Below, one piece after another: positions 1 to 4,925 of a stretch of 9,861 nucleotides of DNA. The position numbers and the translations under genes are program-made. The DNA lies in contig JBAZUC010000029.1 of NCBI GenBank assembly GCA_041661585.1, forward strand, positions 1 through 9,861, in the 5' to 3' direction. Positions within the stretch are counted from its first letter, which is position 1. Every line of letters starts with the position of its first letter. The notes under the pieces are model-generated. The model was not told the origin of the DNA and did not search any database. It saw only the letters and a list, made by a program, of their open reading frames with translations. Source of the stretch: JAPLXD01 sp041661585 (lineage in GTDB: Bacteria > Patescibacteriota > Minisyncoccia > Moranbacterales > UBA11712).

Positions 1-618
1 CAGGATGTGGTCGGGTTGCACTTTCAACCACAAGGCGAAATCCCAAGGATGAAGTTTATCCGGATGTTCTTCGAGGCGGGCGCCGACTTTCAAATTGTCG
101 AGCGTATTTCCGGAAAGTTTTCCATAATCCGAAAAACTTGTTACGTCAAAAAAGACATTTCCGTTTTTCTCATAGGCATTGCCGTTTTTGATCAGCTCCT
201 CGATGATCTTGATCATTTGCGGGATATGAGCCGTCGCGCGAGGGAAGAAATGAGCGGGCAAAATATTCATTTCCTTTTCATCGCGGCGAAAAACTTCTTC
301 ATAGAATTTTGCGATGTCTTCCGGAGATTTTTTTTCACGCTTGGCCGCTTTTGCCACTTTGTCTTCGCCCGTGTCGGCTTGAGCGATATCATCATCCGTC
401 AGATGTCCGACATCGGTGATGTTTTTGATTTGTCGGACTTCATATCCCGAATACTCCAAATACCGCCGCAAAACATCCGGTGTTATATACGAACGCAAAT
501 TTCCAATATGGACGAAATCATATACCGTCGGCCCACAGATATACATCGAAGCTTTTCCCTTGTGCAAGGGTAAAAATTCTTCTTTTGATTTTGTAAGGGT
601 GTTGTAGAGTTTTAGCAT
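1..618 (-). CDS. cysS: Cysteinyl-tRNA synthetase, N-terminal 206 codons (runs off the window)
   Basis: Class I aminoacyl-tRNA synthetase that attaches cysteine to tRNA-Cys in the cytoplasm. The frame is open from an ATG at 618 down to base 1 with no stop, so only the first 206 residues of a roughly 460-residue protein are present. The catalytic start is visible: MYICGPTVYDFVHIGN at residues 25-40, containing the zinc-ligand Cys28 and the HIGN form of the HIGH motif (37-40). Family stretches follow, such as NITDVGHLTDDD and, near the window edge, KLHPWDFALW. The KMSKS motif would lie outside. The gene follows cysK on the same strand after a 145-bp gap containing a large inverted repeat whose inner arm overlaps this start codon. 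No clear Shine-Dalgarno is seen. It is probably co-regulated with cysK by the upstream T-box, though it may also have its own control. Confidence 0.96.
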   Translation of the reverse strand, partial: MLKLYNTLTKSKEEFLPLHKGKASMYICGPTVYDFVHIGNLRSYITPDVLRRYLEYSGYEVRQIKNITDVGHLTDDDIAQADTGEDKVAKAAKREKKSPEDIAKFYEEVFRRDEKEMNILPAHFFPRATAHIPQMIKIIEELIKNGNAYEKNGNVFFDVTSFSDYGKLSGNTLDNLKVGARLEEHPDKLHPWDFALWLKVQPDHIL

Positions 619-754
619 ACCCGGTAGTAGAAATTCGATAATTTAGTATCGTCTAGGTTATCGAGGCTAGACGTATGTTTATTGATAAAATTAATTTTGC
701 CCGGATTGCTTGAGCTTCCTTCGGAAGTTCGGTCGAATTTTCACTACCGGGCAT
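617..754 (-). repeat. 138-bp element with ~22-bp imperfect inverted ends, between cysK and cysS
   Basis: The outer arms are 617-638 and 733-754; they pair over about 22 bp with two mismatches and a G-U. Inside are a perfect 7-bp hairpin (650-656 with 667-673, CGTCTAG/CTAGACG) and a 5-bp hairpin (715-719 with 723-727). The GCCCGG part of the right arm can instead pair locally, 698-704 with 747-753 (7 bp, perfect). That choice excludes the outer stem. In the cysS mRNA the outer stem would bury the start codon (616-618). It could be a structured leader that gates cysS translation, or a MITE-like insertion with terminal inverted repeats. The sequence alone does not decide. I do not recognise a known riboswitch class. 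Confidence 0.6.
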
Positions 755-763
755 ATATTTATA

Positions 764-1675
764 CTAGCTTATCTGGTCAAAAAGGGAAGTGCTCAAATAT
801 TTTTCTCCTCGATCTGGGAATATCGTGATGATATTTTTGGCTTGTCCGCCTTGTGCGGAATTTTTTTTGGCGATTTCGAGAGAGGCGTACATCGCCGCGC
901 CGGAGGACATACCGCAGAAAATGCCTTCGCCGCGGGCGAGCTGGCGGGCCATATCGAACGCTGCTTCGGTTTCAATCATAATGATGTCATCGAGATGCTC
1001 GCGATCATAGATAGCCGGAATGATAGCCTCTTCCATATTTTTGAGGCCCTGAATGTAGTGGCCGACTACCGGTTCGGCGCTGACGATTTTGACGCCCGGA
1101 TTTTTTTGTTTGAGATACTTCGAGACGCCCATCAAGGTTCCCGAAGTTCCGATAGCGGCGACGAAATAGTCGATTTTCCCGTCCATTTGTTTCCAGATTT
1201 CGGCAGCTGTCGTTTCATAATGCGCCAAAATATTATTATCGTTTGAAAATTGGTCCGTGTGATAATATTTTTGGGGAAATTCCGCGACGAGTTCGCGCGT
1301 TTTCTGGATGGCACCGTCCGTTCCGAGTTTTCCGTCAGTGAGAGTAATTTTCGCTCCAAAAGCTCCGATCATTTTTCTTCGTTCAACGGAAACTCCTTCG
1401 CTCATCACGATTTCGACTTTGTATCCCTTCACAGCGGCAATCATTGCGATGGCTATTCCCGTGTTTCCGGATGTGGCTTCAATAATTGTTTTATTTTTTG
1501 TGAGTTTTCCTGTTTTTTCCGCTTCTTTGATCATTTTGAGTGCGATTCGATCTTTGATACTCCCGCCGGGATTGTTTCCTTCTAGTTTGGCGAAAATGTT
1601 GACGTTTTTGTTGGGATTGAGCTTATTGATCTGCACGATCGGCGTATTGCCGATAAGTTCGAGTATGTTGTTCAT
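764..1675 (-). CDS. cysK: Cysteine synthase (O-acetylserine sulfhydrylase family, PLP enzyme)
   Basis: PLP-dependent fold-type II enzyme making L-cysteine from an activated serine (O-acetylserine, or O-phosphoserine in some relatives) and sulfide. The 303-residue length is normal. Visible motifs: NNPGGSIKDR with the Schiff-base Lys41; TSGNTG at 68-73, the substrate loop; GTSGT at 176-180, the PLP-phosphate loop; SSGAA at 257-261 near the pyridine nitrogen; and a FPDRGEKYLST tail. I start at the ATG at 1675 (MNNILELIGNTP). The in-frame ATG at 1708 lies inside the T-box terminator stem and would add 11 non-family residues. The gene sits directly behind a cysteine T-box and ahead of cysS, which supports a real cysteine role over a generic PLP lyase. 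The activated-serine donor cannot be told from the sequence; no cysE is in the window. Confidence 0.95.
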   Translation of the reverse strand: MNNILELIGNTPIVQINKLNPNKNVNIFAKLEGNNPGGSIKDRIALKMIKEAEKTGKLTKNKTIIEATSGNTGIAIAMIAAVKGYKVEIVMSEGVSVERRKMIGAFGAKITLTDGKLGTDGAIQKTRELVAEFPQKYYHTDQFSNDNNILAHYETTAAEIWKQMDGKIDYFVAAIGTSGTLMGVSKYLKQKNPGVKIVSAEPVVGHYIQGLKNMEEAIIPAIYDREHLDDIIMIETEAAFDMARQLARGEGIFCGMSSGAAMYASLEIAKKNSAQGGQAKNIITIFPDRGEKYLSTSLFDQIS

Positions 1676-1693
1676 GATTTTTCTTTTAAAAAT

Positions 1694-1751
1694 AAAAAAA
1701 CTTCCCATCCTATTCGTAAATATTCAAAAATATTCACTCAAGGACGAGAAG
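1694..1751 (-). terminator. Intrinsic terminator of the T-box leader
   Basis: On the minus strand the arms CTTCTCGTCCT (1751-1741) and AGGATGGGAAG (1711-1701) pair over 11 bp including three G-U pairs. An inner AT-rich hairpin (GTGAATATT with AATATTTAC) tops the stem. Seven T's at 1700-1694 follow immediately. The 5' arm overlaps the 3' half of the T-box antiterminator, so the two structures exclude each other, as expected for a transcriptional T-box. It ends about 18 nt before the cysK start. Confidence 0.9.
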
Positions 1752-1777
1752 CTATTCCCGTGGTTCCACCTCAATTT

Positions 1778-1805
1778 GGTATCTAGTATCTGGTATCTTG
1801 TATCT
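1778..1805 (-). repeat. Four tandem 7-bp repeats (AGATACN) inside the T-box leader
   Basis: On the minus strand 1805-1778 reads AGATAC followed by A, C, T and C in four back-to-back heptamers. They sit between the 1829-1806 hairpin and the antiterminator, in the linker where T-box leaders are variable. Words of this kind (GATAC/GTATC) also build the inverted repeat before dnaJ. Confidence 0.85.
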
Positions 1806-1964
1806 AGTATTTTTCAGATAATAAATACTCTTGATTTAAAGCTATTACGGGTTTACCCGGAAAATTTTACTAAGCAACTATTGCTGTTCTTTTTTCAGCC
1901 TGGAATTTATCCAAACGAAGCGCACGCTTCTTCGTTGTGGCCTTTAGAGTTGTTAAGTAAGTGC

Positions 1965-1993
1965 ATGTTAAGCGTATTTCGCTAAAAGGTCAA
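1965..1993 (-). promoter_or_regulatory. Promoter of the T-box-cysK-cysS unit
   Basis: On the minus strand TTGACC (1993-1988, 5 of 6 to the sigma-70 -35 consensus) is followed after exactly 17 bp by TAACAT (1970-1965, 4 of 6 to the -10). The -35 overlaps the corA stop codon. The predicted start lies near 1958, just ahead of the T-box Stem I region, so the riboswitch has its own promoter and need not depend on read-through from corA. Confidence 0.65.
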
Positions 1994-2898
1994 ATCCATT
2001 TCTTCCACCTGAAAATCCCGATTGTGATGAAACAGGCGATGAGCATAATCCCGATCCAGATCCAAAATCCGTATTGATCATGCCCGAAGGGAATCGGAGC
2101 GCTCATGGCGAGAATATTGGAAATGACGGTCATTGGGAGGAATATTGCCGAAAATACCGTCAACACTTTCATCGTGTGGTTCAACTTGTTCGAAAGCAGA
2201 GCGTCGTTGGTGTCTTCGAGAGCTTCAATAACTTCTTTGGCGTTTTCGAGAGCCGACCAGACGCGGATGTTCGTGCCGATGAGGTCTTGATAGTATGAAC
2301 GAAGGTCTGCGCCGATCATAGGATAGTTGTCGCGCGCCAATGATTCCAAAACTGATTTTTGGGGTTTGAGCGTCCGGCGGAAATTGAGAATATCGCGCTT
2401 CACAAATGAAATTTCGTGAACCATCTCTTTTTCGTTTCCTTTGAAAATTTCATCTTCAACTTTGTCAAGATTTTCGTTGATGTGGTCGATTTTTGGAAAA
2501 CAGGATTCAAGAAGGTCTTCGATGAGATAATAGAGCAAATAGCCGGGGGACTGGTTCATATATTGCTCCTGTGATTTTTTGCTTCGCTGCAATCTTTGGA
2601 AAAAATTGCGGAGTTGAAAAATATCCTGGTCGTGGCCGGTGATAAGATATTTGTCCGTCATCACGATATCGAGCTCGCTTGGAAAAGTGCGGCGGTTTTC
2701 TTTGTCAAAAAGGGGAACATGAATCGTGAGATACAGGCAATTGCCATATAGGCTCGCTTTTGGCCGCGCCGAAGGCATTGTGAATTCTTCAACCGCAAGA
2801 GGATGAAGTTTGAATTTTCGCTTGAGGTCCAGAAGCTCGTCCGCGTCCGGTTCGGAAAAATCAATCCAAGTGACTTTTGATGTTTGTATTTGTCGCAT
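1990..2898 (-). CDS. corA: CorA-family divalent metal channel with altered GMN motif
   Basis: Membrane protein of the CorA Mg2+ channel superfamily, 302 residues as usual. A large soluble N-terminal funnel domain (about 1-240, with charged long helices such as ENLDKVEDEIFKGNEKEM) precedes two C-terminal membrane helices: about 242-262 (TVFSAIFLPMTVISNIL) and about 278-295 (FWIWIGIMLIACFITIGIF). A basic tail, RWKKWI, follows. The position where family members carry Y-G-M-N directly after TM1 reads L-A-M-S here (AMS at 264-266), and no GMN occurs elsewhere. The family assignment is firm from architecture and the PMTVISNI stretch, but transport ability and ion choice are uncertain. The ATG at 2898 lies exactly at the expected transcription start of a TATAAT box, so the mRNA is probably leaderless. 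It is divergent from yidD. Confidence 0.88.
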   Translation of the reverse strand: MRQIQTSKVTWIDFSEPDADELLDLKRKFKLHPLAVEEFTMPSARPKASLYGNCLYLTIHVPLFDKENRRTFPSELDIVMTDKYLITGHDQDIFQLRNFFQRLQRSKKSQEQYMNQSPGYLLYYLIEDLLESCFPKIDHINENLDKVEDEIFKGNEKEMVHEISFVKRDILNFRRTLKPQKSVLESLARDNYPMIGADLRSYYQDLIGTNIRVWSALENAKEVIEALEDTNDALLSNKLNHTMKVLTVFSAIFLPMTVISNILAMSAPIPFGHDQYGFWIWIGIMLIACFITIGIFRWKKWI

Positions 2899-2913
2899 GC
2901 TACAATTATACCA
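2877..2913. promoter_or_regulatory. Symmetric divergent promoter, both transcripts leaderless (corA / yidD)
   Basis: Bases 2898-2913 form a near palindrome. On the plus strand they read TGCTACAAT (extended -10, box 2901-2906), and on the minus strand TGGTATAAT (extended -10, box 2910-2905). Each box is followed by exactly six bases and then an ATG: 2913 on plus (yidD), 2898 on minus (corA). On plus a -35-like TTGATG (2877-2882) lies 18 bp upstream; on minus the -35 is poor, and the extended TG probably compensates. The same AATT core serves both directions, so the two promoters should compete. Confidence 0.75.
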
Positions 2914-3146
2914 TGAAAAGAATAATCTTGAAAATGATCAGGTGGTATCAAAAGTATTTGTCGCTGGATACGGGTTTTTTGTCATACATATATTCCGAAC
3001 GGGTTTGCCGGTATCATCCGACCTGCAGCGAATATTCCTATCAAGCGATTGAAAAATATGGAACTATAAAGGGTGGCTGGCTGGGGTTTAAAAGAATAAT
3101 CCGCTGCCATCCTTGGGCGAAAGGCGGGGACGATCCAGTTGGGTGA
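2913..3146 (+). CDS. yidD: Membrane protein insertion efficiency factor YidD
   Basis: Small YidD-family protein (77 residues) thought to assist YidC-dependent insertion of inner-membrane proteins; it sits at the membrane face through an amphipathic N-terminus. The family signature is nearly complete: CRYHPTCSEYSYQAI from residue 32 (Cys32, Cys38), KGGWLGFKR at 53-61, RCHPW with Cys65, and the C-terminal GGDDPVG. The start is the ATG at 2913 (MKRIILKMIRWYQ). An in-frame ATG at 2877 would run back through the corA start and the promoter. In many bacteria yidD neighbours rnpA, yidC and the dnaA region; here it instead heads the heat-shock genes, so it looks relocated or the order is lineage-specific. 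Confidence 0.95.
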   Translation: MKRIILKMIRWYQKYLSLDTGFLSYIYSERVCRYHPTCSEYSYQAIEKYGTIKGGWLGFKRIIRCHPWAKGGDDPVG

Positions 3147-3215
3147 AAGTCTTGACCTCGCAATATTTCGCTATGCTCAATAAGCGGGGCAGGCAGTTAT
3201 TTTGAAAGTCTTGAC
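3144..3215 (+). repeat. 13-bp direct repeat upstream of hrcA
   Basis: TGAAAGTCTTGAC occurs at 3144-3156 (its TGA is the yidD stop) and again at 3203-3215, where the TTGAC belongs to the hrcA -35 box. The copies are 59 bp apart. The first copy has no good -10 at the right distance, so it may be a duplication remnant or a regulator site. Confidence 0.6.
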
Positions 3216-3238
3216 ATTATTTTCAGGTATTATATAAT
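3211..3238 (+). promoter_or_regulatory. Consensus sigma-70 promoter of the hrcA heat-shock operon
   Basis: A perfect TTGACA (3211-3216) and a perfect TATAAT (3233-3238) are separated by 16 bp. Transcription would begin near 3245, inside the CIRCE operator, so bound HrcA would block initiation. Confidence 0.88.
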
Positions 3239-3239
3239 T

Positions 3240-3270
3240 GATTGGCACTCGGATAAGGTGAGTGCCAATC
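3240..3270 (+). promoter_or_regulatory. CIRCE operator (HrcA binding site)
   Basis: TTGGCACTC-N9-GAGTGCCAA (3242-3250 and 3260-3268), extended to 11-bp perfect arms at 3240-3250 and 3260-3270. The family consensus is TTAGCACTC-N9-GAGTGCTAA; the arms here differ by one symmetric, compensated base pair. The site overlaps the predicted start and lies just before hrcA, indicating autoregulation and heat induction of the operon. No second CIRCE is seen before dnaK or dnaJ. Confidence 0.96.
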
Positions 3271-3276
3271 ACAAAA

Positions 3277-4017
3277 ATGCTCACAAATCGCCAAAAAAGA
3301 ATACTATCCGCTGTCGTGAAGGAATTCACGGATACGGCTGTTCCGGTCGGGTCAAAACACTTGCTCAAAAAGTATGGTTTTAATTTGAGCTCGGCGACGA
3401 TTCGCTCCGAAATGAACGAGCTGGAAGACGCGGGGTTTTTGTTCCAGCCGCACACGAGCGCCGGGCGGATCCCGACGGATGAAGGATATCGTTATTTTGT
3501 CGAAGAGATCATGCCCGACAAGGAGCTCTCGAAAGTTGATCAGAAAAAAATGCAGGCGGAGCTTTTGAAGCTCAAGGCGAAAAATACCCGGCTCACCCGC
3601 ACGACGGCAAAACTGCTCTCGAGTTTGAGCGGCAATCTGGCCATCAGCGGGATCAAAGACGAATTTGACGACTTCGGGATGCGCGAACTTCTCGACGAGC
3701 CGGAATTTCGGGAAATGGACGACTTGTGCCGTCTCGCGGAAACGCTTGATTTCATTGATGAACGGGTTGATCAATTGGTCGGGAAACTCAAAGAAAATGA
3801 AGTAAAAATATATATCGGCAAGGAAAACCCGATCAAGGAAATTTCGAACTGCTCAATGATGGTGACGCCGTACAAGACCAAATCGGGCGAAAAGGGAATT
3901 CTGGCCCTCATTGGCCCGAAACGGATGAAGTACGCAAAAAACAAGTCGCTGATAAATTATATGAAGAAATTGTTGGGAGGAGCGATGACAGTATTTTGTA
4001 TAATGTATTTTGTATAA
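3277..4017 (+). CDS. hrcA: Heat-inducible transcription repressor HrcA, short form
   Basis: Repressor of heat-shock genes; dimers bind CIRCE and need GroEL or a comparable chaperone to stay folded in studied species. The N-terminal winged helix is intact: MLTNRQKRIL, VPVGSKHLLKKY, SSATIRSEMNELEDAGF (38-54) and HTSAGRIPTDEGYRYF (59-74). The C-terminal part carries the family GKENPIKEISNCS block (about 183-196) and IGPKRMKYAK. At 246 residues it is about 90-100 short of the usual ~340; the missing part lies between the SGNLAI stretch and the LLDEPEF stretch, which normally holds much of the GAF-like and dimerisation region. I start at the ATG at 3277 because the GTG at 3262 lies in the CIRCE arm. 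The last dozen residues (GGAMTVFCIMYFV) read through a promoter-like tandem repeat and look like a late extension. Confidence 0.94.
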   Translation: MLTNRQKRILSAVVKEFTDTAVPVGSKHLLKKYGFNLSSATIRSEMNELEDAGFLFQPHTSAGRIPTDEGYRYFVEEIMPDKELSKVDQKKMQAELLKLKAKNTRLTRTTAKLLSSLSGNLAISGIKDEFDDFGMRELLDEPEFREMDDLCRLAETLDFIDERVDQLVGKLKENEVKIYIGKENPIKEISNCSMMVTPYKTKSGEKGILALIGPKRMKYAKNKSLINYMKKLLGGAMTVFCIMYFV

Positions 4018-4018
4018 T
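3991..4018 (+). repeat. Two tandem 14-bp repeats containing TGTATAAT, end of hrcA
   Basis: The unit GTATTTTGTATAAT occurs at 3991-4004 and 4005-4018, followed by a third partial GTA. Each unit carries an extended -10-like TGTATAAT. The repeat supplies the last codons of hrcA and abuts the ATG at 4021. A start from the first box would fall near 4011, giving a 10-nt leader for the Nudix-grpE gene. No convincing -35 is present, so promoter activity is a guess. Confidence 0.55.
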
Positions 4019-4020
4019 GT

Positions 4021-4881
4021 ATGACTGAAAAAAACGAAGAAAAAAAGGATAATAGAGAAAAAGTAAGGGTTTCTCAAAAGATTTTATTCTATGATCGCAA
4101 ACAAAACAAATTTTTGCTGGTCAAAATTAAGAATGAAGAAGGGTGGTATGCTAAAAATTTAGGGATACGGGAATTTCCCGGCGGAACTCTTGAGGAGGGG
4201 GAAACGCTTGGGGAATCATTGAAAAGAGAAATCAGTGAAGAAATTGGAGATATTAGATATAACATTTTAGATTTAATTTATTTTAAGGAATATAACCCGC
4301 CCACTGGACATAAAATAGCGCTAATTTATTTGGCCGAATATACGGAAGGCGAATTGCGGCTAAGCGAAGAGCATAGCAAGTTCAGATGGGTGAATCCAGA
4401 AGAAGTTGATAAAAGCAATGAGTACAAGCAATGGGTGAAATTATCCCTAAAAAAGGCCAAGGAATATCTTGAAAATCAAAACGCTCTCGATTCATGGAAA
4501 CGCTGCCAAGCGGATTTTGAGAATTATAAAAAATCGCAGGCCGCGCATCAGGAAGAGTTTCGCAAATACGCCAAAATGGACGTGATAGAGCAAATTTTGC
4601 CGGTTGTGGACAACTTTGAGGCCTCGCTCGCGCATGTGCCAGAAAAGAGCAAAGAAAACAAATGGGTCGAGGGAATTGTATATATAAAGAAGCAGCTCGA
4701 AGATATTTTGAAAAACAATGATATCGAAGAGATCGAAGTGAAAGCAGGCGACAAATTCAATCCGGAAGTTCACGAAGCGGTTGGAGGAGAGGGAAAAAAG
4801 CAGAAAATAACTAAAATTATTCAGAAAGGATATAAGTTGAATGGGAGAATTGTGAGAGCGGCAAAAGTGGAGGTGGAGTAG
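4021..4881 (+). CDS. grpE: Nudix hydrolase domain fused to GrpE nucleotide-exchange factor
   Basis: One uninterrupted 286-residue frame with two domains. Residues 1-14 are a charged, GrpE-like disordered start. Residues about 15-135 are a Nudix domain with a near-perfect Nudix box at 55-77 (G-x5-E-x7-RE-I-x-EE-x-G; catalytic E70, E73, E74), followed by a typical WVNPEEV stretch at 123-129. Residues about 155-286 are GrpE: QADFENYKK (163-171), ILPVVDNFEASL (192-203), FNPEVHEAV and a KGYKLNGRIVRAAKV tail. GrpE drives ADP release from DnaK, encoded 44 bp downstream. The normal first part of the GrpE coiled coil is missing; the last Nudix helix (about 134-152) seems to take its place. By hand count the Nudix part is near 35% GC and the GrpE part near 45%, suggesting a separate origin. 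The Nudix substrate cannot be named. An assembly join is the main alternative, but the frame and both domains are intact. Confidence 0.9.
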   Translation: MTEKNEEKKDNREKVRVSQKILFYDRKQNKFLLVKIKNEEGWYAKNLGIREFPGGTLEEGETLGESLKREISEEIGDIRYNILDLIYFKEYNPPTGHKIALIYLAEYTEGELRLSEEHSKFRWVNPEEVDKSNEYKQWVKLSLKKAKEYLENQNALDSWKRCQADFENYKKSQAAHQEEFRKYAKMDVIEQILPVVDNFEASLAHVPEKSKENKWVEGIVYIKKQLEDILKNNDIEEIEVKAGDKFNPEVHEAVGGEGKKQKITKIIQKGYKLNGRIVRAAKVEVE

Positions 4882-4925
4882 AAATTTTAAAATCTAAATT
4901 TATATTTAAAATTAATTAAAAAACT

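Larger units (their letters stand above)
1694..1958 (-). promoter_or_regulatory. T-box riboswitch leader, probably tRNA-Cys specific
   Basis: The core T-box, GAGGTGGAACCACGGG at 1772-1757 on the minus strand followed by TTCTCGTCC, matches the canonical T-box with its UGGN-ACC bulge. The bulge is UGGA (1768-1765), which would pair with UCCA, that is a tRNA with discriminator U73 as in tRNA-Cys. The antiterminator forms from TTGAGG with CCTTGA (about 1774-1769 with 1742-1737) and ACGGGAA with TTCTCGT. Upstream are a strong stem (CCA plus AACGAAG pairing with CTTCGTT plus TGG, about 1940-1911), a small hairpin at 1859-1848 and a 7-bp hairpin (1829-1823 with 1812-1806). The best UGC cysteine specifier candidate is at 1876-1874, but I cannot draw Stem I in canonical form. 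Distance from the predicted start to the terminator is about 265 nt, typical of the class. It controls cysK and probably cysS. Confidence 0.92.

Noticed and set aside
7..573. 188-codon plus-strand frame at the left edge
   Set aside because: Antisense to cysS, whose HIGH motif and conserved N-terminus are unmistakable.
698..753. A tRNA-like fold closed by a 7-bp TGCCCGG/CCGGGCA stem
   Set aside because: Only 56 nt, with no T-arm or D-arm consensus and no anticodon arm of the right size.
710..1246. 178-codon plus-strand frame
   Set aside because: Antisense shadow of cysK with no recognisable protein features.
1676..1708. Upstream ATG at 1708 as the cysK start
   Set aside because: It falls in the 3' arm of the T-box terminator; the family N-terminus begins at the ATG at 1675.
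1963..1965. TGC as the T-box specifier
   Set aside because: It touches the predicted -10 box and lies before the likely transcription start, so it is not in the leader RNA.
2913..3146. UGA recoded as glycine (as in Gracilibacteria)
   Set aside because: yidD and corA end at TGA at the expected family C-termini, so TGA acts as stop.
3262..3276. GTG at 3262 as the hrcA start
   Set aside because: It is part of the CIRCE arm; MLTNRQ from the ATG at 3277 is the standard HrcA N-terminus.
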